Below, one piece after another: positions 34,981 to 42,386 of a DNA stretch of 64,000 bases (its first letter is position 1; each line of letters begins with the position of its first letter). The notes beneath the pieces were generated by a model. The model did no database searches and was not told the origin of the DNA. It saw nothing but the letters and a program-made list of their open reading frames with translations. The position numbers were made by a program, and so were the translations under genes. The stretch covers positions 124,001-188,000 of the forward strand of contig CAMAQH010000001.1 in the NCBI GenBank assembly GCA_945860295.1, written 5' to 3'. The DNA is from Prosthecobacter debontii (GTDB lineage Bacteria > Verrucomicrobiota > Verrucomicrobiia > Verrucomicrobiales > Verrucomicrobiaceae).

Positions 34981-35451
34981 ATGATAGGCCGAACCACCTT
35001 ACTTTTACTCACCACCGCAGGCGTCCTGCTTTCGCAGACTGCAGTGCCGCCAGATGGCATGAACGCCTTTGGTAAAATGGTGCCCACCGGCTTCGTCAAT
35101 CGTGGGGTCATCATCCCCTCCTTCAATGCGCAAGGTCGCAAGTCCTCCGAACTACGCGCTGAGACACTCACCCGAATTGATGACGACCGTTTTCAGGCCG
35201 GAAAGGTGAACATCGAAATCTATGCGGCAGAACCGGCGCAAAACATCCAGGTGCAGCTCAGCAGTGCCGTGCATCACATGACCGATCAGGTGCTAAGAAG
35301 CGGAGAGCGCAGTGTGGTTCGGCGCTCAGATTTCGAGACTTCTGGGGATTCACTGGTCTTCGATTCGCGCACCTCCATCGGCTCCATGAAAGGGCGCGTG
35401 CGTACCTTGATCTTTGACCCCCGCGCTCTCTCTGGCAAAACAGACAAGTGA
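34981..35451 (+). CDS. Probable LptC-like LPS export protein
   Basis: This 156-residue protein has an N-terminal hydrophobic segment (TTLLLLTTAGVLLSQTA) suitable as signal or membrane anchor. A beta-strand-rich periplasmic part follows, with strands such as VNIEIYA, VVRRSDFETSGDSLVFD and MKGRVRTLIFD, matching the OstA/LptC-type pattern in which polar and hydrophobic residues alternate. Sequence similarity to E. coli LptC cannot be claimed by eye. The call rests on the fold pattern and on position, between kdsA (one base upstream) and the lptA-like and lptB genes, exactly where lptC sits in other Gram-negatives. LptC would link the inner-membrane LptBFG transporter to LptA. Moderately sure. 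Confidence 0.6.
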   Translation: MIGRTTLLLLTTAGVLLSQTAVPPDGMNAFGKMVPTGFVNRGVIIPSFNAQGRKSSELRAETLTRIDDDRFQAGKVNIEIYAAEPAQNIQVQLSSAVHHMTDQVLRSGERSVVRRSDFETSGDSLVFDSRTSIGSMKGRVRTLIFDPRALSGKTDK

Positions 35452-35471
35452 CCCAACTGACACCTACTGAC

Positions 35472-36455
35472 ATGAAAACCTTTTCACTGATTTTACTCGC
35501 CCATCTGGGGCTGATCATGTCCGTCCATGCGCAGGGAGGTAGCCGTCTGAGCACGCCCTCTACAGATCAAAAAAAGCAATTGCAGCAAGCCGCACAAAGA
35601 CTGCGCGAAGCCCAGACTAGTGGTGAGCTTGATCAGGCGAAAAGTACTGCCAAGGAGTTGCTGAAAAACCTTCCCTCAAGCATCAAAGACGCAGCTCAGA
35701 GCGCCGCGCAGTCACCCGAGCTCAAAGCCCAGGCCATGGATGCCGTGAAGTCCGCCGCCCAGTCCATTTTGCCTCAGGCTCAGGGCCTGTTGAGACAGCC
35801 CGGCACTCCCGCCGCCGTGCCCACACCAGCGCCTGTAGTTATGCCTGCCGTGCAAGACCAACCACCTAAGGGACCGAAGCCTCTAGCCCTCGCGCCGATC
35901 GCTGGTGGCAACACCGCTGTGGACCCGAATACCGCGAATCCAACCGCCATTATCGAAGCCGATAATTCAGTTTTTGATCTCAAGACTTCCGTCTTCATTT
36001 ACACCGGCCACGTACGCGCTCGGCATCCCGACTTCTACATCGAGTGTGAGGAACTCGAAGTCCACATGGTGAAACAGGAAGAGTCAAAAGGTGGCCCAAA
36101 GCCAGCACCCAAAGTCGCAAACGATCCCATCCTTATTGATGGCAAGAAGAAGTCAGAAGCACCGCCGATTAAGAAGGCCATCGCCCGAGGTCCTATGGTC
36201 ACGATTGAAAAGCGCAGCGAGCAGGGAGATGTCCAGCAGGGTAAATGCCGCCGCCTTGATTACGATGGTGCTACAGGAGACATCACATTGAGTGACTACC
36301 CGCAGGTGCAGCGTGGCAACGTCCTCCAAATCGCCACGCAATCTGACACCACCATGGTGTTTAAAAAGAGCGGCAAATTCATCACCAACGGGCGCCCGCG
36401 CACAGTCATCCTCAATGACGCAGCAGCACCTGCGGCTAATCCCAACGCCCAGTAA
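35472..36455 (+). CDS. LptA/OstA-like periplasmic LPS transport protein
   Basis: This 327-residue exported protein has the signal peptide MKTFSLILLAHLGLIMSVHA. A Gln/Ala-rich, probably helical segment follows (about residues 30-105, LKAQAMDAVKSAAQS), then a Pro/Ala linker and an OstA-like beta domain from about residue 160 (AIIEADNSVFDLKTSVFIYT, GHVRARHPDFYIECEELEVHM). This last pattern is typical of the LptA bridge that carries LPS across the periplasm. The ATG at 35472 is preferred over the frame's GTG at 35448 because of the signal peptide. The helical N-terminal extension is not part of ordinary LptA (about 185 aa) and is unusual. It lies 20 bases after the LptC-like gene and 5 bases before lptB, so it is almost certainly in one operon. 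Confidence 0.75.
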   Translation: MKTFSLILLAHLGLIMSVHAQGGSRLSTPSTDQKKQLQQAAQRLREAQTSGELDQAKSTAKELLKNLPSSIKDAAQSAAQSPELKAQAMDAVKSAAQSILPQAQGLLRQPGTPAAVPTPAPVVMPAVQDQPPKGPKPLALAPIAGGNTAVDPNTANPTAIIEADNSVFDLKTSVFIYTGHVRARHPDFYIECEELEVHMVKQEESKGGPKPAPKVANDPILIDGKKKSEAPPIKKAIARGPMVTIEKRSEQGDVQQGKCRRLDYDGATGDITLSDYPQVQRGNVLQIATQSDTTMVFKKSGKFITNGRPRTVILNDAAAPAANPNAQ

Positions 36456-36460
36456 ACCGT

Positions 36461-37300
36461 ATGGCCGTGGCTCGCCCCAAACGTAAACACACACAGGAAG
36501 CGACACCCTCACTTTGGGAGGATAGCCCGTCTGAAGTGGAGATGAACGAATCCGAGGAAGCACCATCAGCGCCCGGTGAGCGGCTACTTTACACCGAAGG
36601 CCTGAAGAAAGTTTATGATGGCCGCGCCGTCGTCAATGGTGTGGACATCGAAGTGAAAGCGGGTGAAATCGTCGGACTTCTCGGACCCAACGGAGCCGGT
36701 AAGACCACCACCTTTTACATGATCGTCGGCCTCGTCCGACCCAATGACGGCAAGGTGTTCTTCGATGGCAAAGACGCCACCGACCAGCCCATGTTTAAGC
36801 GTGCCCGACTCGGCATGGGCTACCTGCCACAAGAAGAATCCATCTTTCGCAGACTCAGCGTGCGGGACAATATCCTCGCTGTCATGGAAACACAGCCCTA
36901 CACCAAGAAGGAGCGTGATGAGCAGTGCCAGGAGTTGATGGAAAAGTTTGGTATTGACCACGTCGCAGACAACCTCGCGCTCACCCTTTCCGGCGGAGAA
37001 AAGCGCCGCCTCACCATCGCCCGCAGTTTGGTCACTGAACCTAAATTGCTCATGCTTGATGAACCTTTCAGCGGAGTGGACCCAATCGCTGTCAGTGAGA
37101 TTCAAGACATTATTCATATGTTGCGCCGCGCTGGTCTCGCCATCCTGATCACCGACCACAATGCACGTGAAACACTCAACATTGTGGACCGCGCATATCT
37201 CATTTACGAAGGCCAAGTGAGACGCCATGGAACCAAAGACGTTCTCGTCAATGACCCCGAAGCACGTCGCCTTTATTTGGGCGAAGACTTCTCCATGTAG
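36461..37300 (+). CDS. lptB: LPS export ABC transporter ATP-binding protein LptB
   Basis: LptB is the cytoplasmic ATPase that powers LPS extraction through LptFG. ABC motifs are complete: Walker A GPNGAGKTT, Q-loop GYLPQEESIFRRL, signature LSGGEKRRLTIARSL, Walker B LLMLDEPFSGVDP and switch His in ITDHNARET. The LSGGEKRR signature and the early YLPQE segment are characteristic of LptB among ABC proteins. At 279 residues it carries an acidic N-terminal extension of about 40 residues compared with the usual 240. The extension starts at MAVARPKRK; no clear alternative start lies inside it before MNESEEAPS. Neighbours (kdsA, lptC-like, lptA-like upstream; hpf downstream) confirm the role. Confidence 0.95.
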   Translation: MAVARPKRKHTQEATPSLWEDSPSEVEMNESEEAPSAPGERLLYTEGLKKVYDGRAVVNGVDIEVKAGEIVGLLGPNGAGKTTTFYMIVGLVRPNDGKVFFDGKDATDQPMFKRARLGMGYLPQEESIFRRLSVRDNILAVMETQPYTKKERDEQCQELMEKFGIDHVADNLALTLSGGEKRRLTIARSLVTEPKLLMLDEPFSGVDPIAVSEIQDIIHMLRRAGLAILITDHNARETLNIVDRAYLIYEGQVRRHGTKDVLVNDPEARRLYLGEDFSM

Positions 37301-37334
37301 GCCGCACCTTTCCCCAAACCAATCACCCTAAACC

Positions 37335-37341
37335 AAGGAGG
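37335..37341 (+). promoter_or_regulatory. Strong Shine-Dalgarno of hpf
   Basis: AAGGAGG lies 8 bases before the hpf ATG. It contrasts with the two giant genes, which show no such site. Confidence 0.8.
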
Positions 37342-37349
37342 ACAAACAC

Positions 37350-37937
37350 ATGCAAAAGCACAACGTTAACCTACCCATCGTCGTCACAGGACGGCACGTC
37401 GAAATCACCGAAGCCATCCGCGACTACGCGCATAAAAAGATCGAGGGACTGCACCTCGACTACCCGCGCATCATCGAGGCAAAAGTTATCCTGGACATCG
37501 AACACCACCGCCAGATTGCAGAAATCATCCTCTTTTGTGCCAATCACATCGTCATCGAAGTCAAGAGCACCACGGAAGACATCTATGCATCCATCGACGA
37601 GTCGATCTCCAAAATCGCTCGCCGCATGCGTAAGTTCAAAACACGCCTTCTCAGGAGTCATCGCCCGCGCAAAGAGGGCAGCATTCGTCACATCGAGCAG
37701 CACGTCTTCCATGCCGACGATCTGCACAGTGAAGAAGAGCACGTCGAAGCTGCCTACGTTCACAAGGAGCCTTACAAGGTGCGGCCACTTTACCCAGATG
37801 AGGCGATCCTTGACCTTGAGATGAGCGCCAGCTCATTTGTCGTCTTCCACAATCAGACGACTCATAAGCTAGCCATCATGTTCCGCCGTAAGGATGGCGA
37901 GTACGGTCTCATCGAGCCTGAAGATAAAGCTGCCTGA
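37350..37937 (+). CDS. hpf: Ribosome hibernation-promoting factor, long form
   Basis: This 195-residue protein has the N-terminal ribosome-binding domain of the HPF/RaiA family (IVVTGRHVEITEAIRDYAHK, then DLDIEHHRQIAEI-like strands and DIYASIDESISKIARRMRKF). A C-terminal domain (KPLYPDEAILDLEMSASSFV-like, then FHNQTTHKLAIMFRRKDGEY) characterises the long form that dimerises 70S into 100S ribosomes in stationary phase. A strong Shine-Dalgarno precedes the start. The gene follows lptB by 49 bases; in E. coli hpf also lies just beyond lptB, separated by rpoN, which is missing here. A strong palindrome after the stop probably ends the transcript. Confidence 0.93.
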   Translation: MQKHNVNLPIVVTGRHVEITEAIRDYAHKKIEGLHLDYPRIIEAKVILDIEHHRQIAEIILFCANHIVIEVKSTTEDIYASIDESISKIARRMRKFKTRLLRSHRPRKEGSIRHIEQHVFHADDLHSEEEHVEAAYVHKEPYKVRPLYPDEAILDLEMSASSFVVFHNQTTHKLAIMFRRKDGEYGLIEPEDKAA

Positions 37938-37942
37938 ATGGA

Positions 37943-37989
37943 AATGACGAATGGGGTGCAATCAGCTCGGTTGCACCGCCTTCGTCGTT
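37943..37989 (+). terminator. Long hairpin between hpf and tilS
   Basis: AATGACGAATGGGGTGCAA and TTGCACCGCCTTCGTCGTT pair over 19 positions, with two mismatches and one G-T pair, around a 9-base loop. The top 7 bp is perfect. It begins 5 bases after the hpf stop and contains an in-frame upstream ATG of the tilS frame, which argues against that start. Likely a terminator of the lpt-hpf operon. Confidence 0.6.
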
Positions 37990-38016
37990 CCAAATCCAGG
38001 CTGGTTACATCAGCCA

Positions 38017-38967
38017 ATGATTAAAAAGCCATTGAGTATTCCCTCTGGGCCTGCCCTCCTGGCTATCTCAGGCGGGCGCGACTCAGTGGCTTTGCTCCAA
38101 TGGCTAATTTCCGCAGGGTACAAAAAGCTCATTCTTTGCCACCTCAATCACGGCCTGCGTGGTCGTGAATCTGGGCAAGATGCCGCCTTTGTTCGCCGAC
38201 TCGCGACGCGCTATGGGTTGAAGTGTGAAATACGCAAAGCCGATGCCGCTGCCCATGCACGTCAGCATCACTTGTCGGTCGAGACAGCCGGTCGTGAACT
38301 ACGTCACGCCTTCCTTTTCGAGATGGCTCGGAAGCACCGTGCCAAAAGCGTCTTCATGGCTCATCATGCCGATGATCAAGCCGAGACAATCTTGGCCAAT
38401 CTTTGTCGTGGTGCCTCACTCCGTGGCGTAGGTGGCATGTTGAAGATCACGCCGTTGAAACGTGGCAATCAGCGACTAATTATTCAGCGTCCCTTCCTTG
38501 ATTGGAGGCGCGCTGATATCGCCGCCTACGTTCAGGAGCATCGACTCACTTTCCGTGAGGACTCTAGCAATCTCTCCCTTCAATACCGACGCAACCGCCT
38601 GCGCCATGAGGTTCTGCCGCTACTCGATGACATCTTCAATCGTGATGTCGCCGCCAACATAGCCCGCTTCGGCCAGCACGCGCAACTTGATGACTTAGCT
38701 CTCTGGCAAATGGCGCAGGAGCATTTCCCCAAGCTGCTTGCCTCAGACAACAGCCTGATCATCACCCCGGAATTGTGTCTTGAGCGTCCTGCTATTCTTT
38801 CTCGAATTATTCACTTTTGGCTGCTCCAAATCTTGAAGCTAAAGGCCATCGACTCTGACATCATCGAAAGCGCCATGACCATGCTGCGTCTCGGTGGCCC
38901 AGCTAAAATCAATCTCCCCGGTGCCCTCCATCTTCGCCGTAAAGCCAAGCGCCTGTGGGTCGAGTAG
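38017..38967 (+). CDS. tilS: tRNA(Ile)-lysidine synthetase
   Basis: TilS converts the wobble cytidine of tRNA-Ile(CAU) to lysidine using ATP and lysine, so that it reads AUA and is charged with isoleucine. The PP-loop motif is ISGGRDSVALLQWL near the N-terminus. It is followed by LCHLNHGLRGRESGQDAAFV and the family motifs FMAHHADDQAETILANLCRG and FREDSSNLSLQYRRNRLRHEVLP (the latter given in part). The start at MIKKPLS gives 316 residues; a longer in-frame ATG at 37951 lies inside the hpf hairpin and is unlikely. It is a short TilS, lacking most of the C-terminal domains of E. coli TilS. Essential function expected. Confidence 0.93.
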   Translation: MIKKPLSIPSGPALLAISGGRDSVALLQWLISAGYKKLILCHLNHGLRGRESGQDAAFVRRLATRYGLKCEIRKADAAAHARQHHLSVETAGRELRHAFLFEMARKHRAKSVFMAHHADDQAETILANLCRGASLRGVGGMLKITPLKRGNQRLIIQRPFLDWRRADIAAYVQEHRLTFREDSSNLSLQYRRNRLRHEVLPLLDDIFNRDVAANIARFGQHAQLDDLALWQMAQEHFPKLLASDNSLIITPELCLERPAILSRIIHFWLLQILKLKAIDSDIIESAMTMLRLGGPAKINLPGALHLRRKAKRLWVE

Positions 38968-39072
38968 GAGCGTGTAGAGATAAAAACACTTTCGCGTGGC
39001 ATTTTAGAGCCCGAGCTAATCTTCGGCTTGTTCCTGCGTTTCACTGTGAGCCTATTGCCGCCCGCTTCTTTT

Positions 39073-39633
39073 ATGAAATTCCTTCCCATCTTATTAGCCA
39101 CCCTTGGCACTGTCTCAGCCGCTGATTTCAAGAAGGACATTCAGCCCATTTTTGAAAAAAACTGCTACGAATGCCACAGTCAGAAGACAGGCAAGAAAAA
39201 GGCAGGCTATGTCTTTGATGACCTTGAGACATTAAAGCTCGATATCAATCCCAAGGGGGTCGTCGTCCCTGGTGATCCGGGAGAGAGTCATCTGTTTACC
39301 GTCATCTCAGATGAAAGTCACAAGGCACACATGCCCCCGGATGACAATCTCTCCAAAGATGACATCGAGAAGATTCGCGATTGGATCACTGAAGGAGCCG
39401 GTTTAACGAAAGATGTGCCCAAATTGAAGGCCATTGCCGGAGCTCGCAAAAAAGATCTACCCCCGATCATGACCTGGATCAATTTTGAGGGGAAAAAGAT
39501 CAAAGCCGGCTTTGTCCGACTAGAGGGAGAAAATGTGATTCTGCGAATGCCCGCCAATTCCCAAGAGGTACCTTATCCACTAAATAAACTGGACGCCGCT
39601 AGCCAGCTTCAGGCTCGTGACAGCGCTCAATGA
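39073..39633 (+). CDS. Small exported planctomycete-type cytochrome c
   Basis: This 186-residue protein has the signal peptide MKFLPILLATLGTVSA. A PSCyt1-like domain carries one heme site, CYECH, after the typical ADFKKDIQPIFEKN lead-in. The later MPPDD segment supplies a plausible methionine ligand, and the DDIEKIRDWITEGA helix is characteristic. After about residue 125 a short beta-rich tail (MTWINFEGKKIKAGFVRLEG) follows that I do not recognise. In PVC bacteria this domain is usually the front of a large PSD1/DUF1553 protein; here it stands alone. The start at 39073 is chosen for the signal peptide over an in-frame ATG at 39028. It converges with the OmpA-domain gene downstream. Confidence 0.85.
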   Translation: MKFLPILLATLGTVSAADFKKDIQPIFEKNCYECHSQKTGKKKAGYVFDDLETLKLDINPKGVVVPGDPGESHLFTVISDESHKAHMPPDDNLSKDDIEKIRDWITEGAGLTKDVPKLKAIAGARKKDLPPIMTWINFEGKKIKAGFVRLEGENVILRMPANSQEVPYPLNKLDAASQLQARDSAQ

Positions 39634-39650
39634 ACTGCCGTTGAAGTTCA
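39631..39650. terminator. Possible bidirectional hairpin between convergent genes
   Basis: TGAACT and AGTTCA form a 6-bp stem with an 8-base loop at the junction of the cytochrome c gene (+) and the OmpA-domain gene (-). Weak, as there is no clean T-tract next to it. Confidence 0.3.
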
Positions 39651-39664
39651 GTCCGACTCTGTTT

Positions 39665-41125
39665 TCAGAAGTCCAAGAAGATCTCTGCACGCCGGTTCTT
39701 CGACCGCCCCTGAGGGTCATCTGTGCCGTCAGCTTTTTGATTTGGACTCAGCGGTTGAGCCTTGCCTAGAGCCGTCGTGATGACCTGCGCTTCCGCTACG
39801 CCTAGCGCTACAAGCTGGACCTTCACCGTTTCAGCACGCGCACGGGAAAGCTGGATGTTGTAGCCATCCGTGCCCTTATCGTCCGTGTGCCCAGCGATGT
39901 TGAGTTTTTTATTGGGATCAGATTTTAGCAGACCAGCCACGATTTCGAGCTGCTTCTGAGCGCGCGGATGCAGCGTGGCCTGATCATACTCAAAGTAAAG
40001 CGCCAATGATTCACCGCCCGTGGGGTTCTTCACGATCGGCGTGTAGGGCACACCCATCTTCGAGGCAGACGCAGCGAATGAACTGAGGATATCAGAGAGG
40101 TTAAGCCCTACTACACGCCAGGGCTGATCCGAGCCACTGCGCTGGAGTTCCAGCCCGAGCTCAGTGGACTGCTGCAAGATCTGCGACTGCACCTGTGCGA
40201 TCACCCACGACACCTCAGGATTCGCCACTGTGATGATCAGAGGCTTCGTCGGCTTGAACTCATACTGCCCCTCTTCAAAGACGATACACAGTCCGGCTAG
40301 GCGCTCAGCGGGCACACGCTTCTCATCCACAAACCTCCTCGCCTCGACAAAATCATGCCTGAGCAGCGCACGCACAAAATCGTTACCAAAGGTCAATGCA
40401 TCGGACCCTTGAGACACCGTGAATAAGGATTTAGTCAGCGGTATGGCAGGGGCCGCAGGCATTGTTGGTGCAGTGGCAGGGCTTGCAGTTATCGGTGGCT
40501 TAGCCGCAGCGGCAGCAGGCAGTGCCGTAGCGAGTTCTTTGGGTAATTCCAAGCGCGTGATCTTCCAGCCCATGCGTTCATCACGTTCCAGATCGAGTTG
40601 CAGACGGATTGGTTTTTGCTGCCCAGGCAGGGTGAACGGAATGGCCACGCGTGTTTTGTTTTCCACCATGCCAATCAACTCCACCTGTTCCTCCGTGCCG
40701 AGCTTGGCACCCAGATCCTTCATCATCTTTTCAAAGACCTTCGTCGCAGCCCCTGCCTGCGTTGGGTCAGCGGCAGCTGCCATCTCACCAACACGAGAAA
40801 AGTCACCCGCAGCCAAACTGCGGACCATTTCTTTTCCCAGATCCAGCGGGCGCGCAAAACCAAAGTGAGCGACGGGACCCGCTGGGACAGGTGGTGTTTT
40901 TGACTTCACTGCAGGAGCCGGTACAGCCGTAGGCTCAGGCATCTTGGCTGGCGCGGTTTCAGTCGTGACGGATTGGACCGCTTTCTTTTCTAAGTTCGGC
41001 CGAGTGACAAAAAAGAACACAGCAGCGCTGATGACCAGAGCAAGAAGCACGATCACGACTGGTGTGACACGGCCAGAGGTCAGCTGACGGCAGCACCGGC
41101 GAGAGGTGGAAGGGAAGGGGATCAT
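39665..41125 (-). CDS. OmpA-domain protein with N-terminal membrane anchor
   Basis: This 486-residue protein has one transmembrane segment near residues 20-40 (VVIVLLALVISAAVFFFV), a Pro/Ala-rich linker, two non-identical alpha/beta regions, and a C-terminal OmpA-like peptidoglycan-binding domain. The first region is roughly 85-200 (LGKEMVRSLAAGDFSRVGEM) and the second roughly 245-350 (FGNDFVRALLRHDFVEARRF). Each opens with a similar helix, suggesting duplication. The OmpA-like domain has the hallmark ALYFEYDQATLHPRAQKQLE, IAGHTDDKGTDGYNIQLSRA and GRSKNRRAEIFL. It would tether membrane to peptidoglycan in the periplasm. The start is taken at MIPFPSTSRR; the upstream frame extension contains no better signal. 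The middle domains are not recognised. Confidence 0.85.
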   Translation of the reverse strand: MIPFPSTSRRCCRQLTSGRVTPVVIVLLALVISAAVFFFVTRPNLEKKAVQSVTTETAPAKMPEPTAVPAPAVKSKTPPVPAGPVAHFGFARPLDLGKEMVRSLAAGDFSRVGEMAAAADPTQAGAATKVFEKMMKDLGAKLGTEEQVELIGMVENKTRVAIPFTLPGQQKPIRLQLDLERDERMGWKITRLELPKELATALPAAAAAKPPITASPATAPTMPAAPAIPLTKSLFTVSQGSDALTFGNDFVRALLRHDFVEARRFVDEKRVPAERLAGLCIVFEEGQYEFKPTKPLIITVANPEVSWVIAQVQSQILQQSTELGLELQRSGSDQPWRVVGLNLSDILSSFAASASKMGVPYTPIVKNPTGGESLALYFEYDQATLHPRAQKQLEIVAGLLKSDPNKKLNIAGHTDDKGTDGYNIQLSRARAETVKVQLVALGVAEAQVITTALGKAQPLSPNQKADGTDDPQGRSKNRRAEIFLDF

Positions 41126-41409
41126 GAATCTTTGGCTCTTAGCACCAGCATTTAAAGTGCCAACGAAGATGCCAGCACCCCGCACTGCCAGCAAGGCGGT
41201 TTTTCAGCCTAGGATTGTGAAAAAGCCATCCGTTGAGAGCGATCCAGCCAATCAGTGATACAGTGGCTACGCGGGTCCTAGTGATATTGCCAAATGAGAG
41301 GCCGCAGAGCCTAGAAAGGGGTAGGCTGACGATTTGAGTGCCTGAGCATGGCTCCATGCACGGCATTGCCAGAGCTGATTCACTGCTTACCATCCGCCCT
41401 TACCGCATA
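41126..41409. other. Divergent intergenic region, no gene recognised
   Basis: 284 bases separate the starts of the OmpA-domain gene (-) and kdsD (+), so promoters for both are expected here. I see no convincing -35/-10 pair, RNA structure or family-like small protein in it. Confidence 0.4.
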
Positions 41410-42381
41410 ATGAACTACCCTGACCAAGCACGCCGCGTCATCCGCCTAGAGATCGAAGAACTGGAGAGCCTGCATTCGCGTGTTGGTGATGACTTTTCTC
41501 AGGCCATCGGCCTGCTTCTTAACTGCGTGGTAAATCGTGGAAAGCTCATCGTCTGTGGTGTTGGCAAAAGCGGCAACATCGGACGCAAACTGACCGCCAC
41601 GCTCAACAGCACCGGTGCCACCTCTGTTTGTCTGAATGTCGGCGATGCCTTGCATGGCGACCTCGGAGTGATTGATTCCGGCGATTTGGCAATCCTGCTT
41701 AGCTACAGCGGAGAAACGGGCGAACTTGTGGATCTGTTGCCTCACTTAAAGCGCCTTGGACTGCCCATTGTCGCCATCACGGGAGATGTGAGTAGCACCC
41801 TGGCCAAACAGGCGGACTGTGTGCTCGATGTGCAAGTGACTCAGGAGGCCTGTCCCTTGAATTTGGCCCCCACTTCAAGCACCACCGCCATGTTGGTCCT
41901 TTGTGATGCCCTCGCCATGGTGCTGCTGGAGGCTCGCGGGTTTAAGACCGAGGATTTTGCCAAATTACACCCCGGCGGCTCTCTGGGCCGCGCGCTGCTG
42001 ACGCTGGTTTCTGACGTCATGCGGCAGGGTGATCAACTGGCACTCGTTTCCCTTGAAACGACCGTGCAAGAGGCGCTCCACGCCATGACCCGTGCCCGAA
42101 GTGGTGCGGCGGTCGTCGTGAATGCCGATGGCACTCTTGCGGGTGTTTTCACCCATGGAGATTTCGTGCGCGCTTTCCAAAAAGACTACGCTATTTCTGA
42201 TCTACCGGTGACTCAATTTATGACCGCGAAACCCATCAGTATCCAGGCTGATAAACTCGCAGTTGAAGTGCTGGCTACGCTAAAAAAAGTGCGTGTCGAT
42301 GATCTGTTAGTCCTAGATGCAGTGGGCCGACCGGTGGGCATGGTCGATACTCAGGATCTCACTCGCCTGCGTCTGGTGTAA
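41410..42381 (+). CDS. kdsD: D-arabinose 5-phosphate isomerase (KpsF/GutQ family)
   Basis: KdsD interconverts ribulose 5-phosphate and arabinose 5-phosphate, supplying KdsA for Kdo synthesis in the cytoplasm. The 323-residue protein has the SIS domain first (KLIVCGVGKSGNIGRKLTAT, then HGDLGVI, LLSYSGETGELVDLLPHLK and the APTSSTTAMLVLCDALA motif). The family's FAKLHPGGSLGRALL segment comes next, followed by two CBS domains (VSDVMRQGDQ and VTQFMTAKPIS). The start at MNYPDQARRV fits the family; an upstream frame extension of 24 codons is ignored. It lies about 6.4 kb from kdsA on the same strand. It converges with the halogenase-like gene, with only 5 bases between stops; both stops fall within the palindrome GTAACTAGGTTAC. 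Confidence 0.94.
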   Translation: MNYPDQARRVIRLEIEELESLHSRVGDDFSQAIGLLLNCVVNRGKLIVCGVGKSGNIGRKLTATLNSTGATSVCLNVGDALHGDLGVIDSGDLAILLSYSGETGELVDLLPHLKRLGLPIVAITGDVSSTLAKQADCVLDVQVTQEACPLNLAPTSSTTAMLVLCDALAMVLLEARGFKTEDFAKLHPGGSLGRALLTLVSDVMRQGDQLALVSLETTVQEALHAMTRARSGAAVVVNADGTLAGVFTHGDFVRAFQKDYAISDLPVTQFMTAKPISIQADKLAVEVLATLKKVRVDDLLVLDAVGRPVGMVDTQDLTRLRLV

Positions 42382-42386
42382 CTAGG

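Noticed and set aside
41139-41393. 84-codon minus-strand frame in the gap before kdsD
   Set aside because: A Cys/Trp-rich tail and lack of a clear start or ribosome site; no family resemblance.
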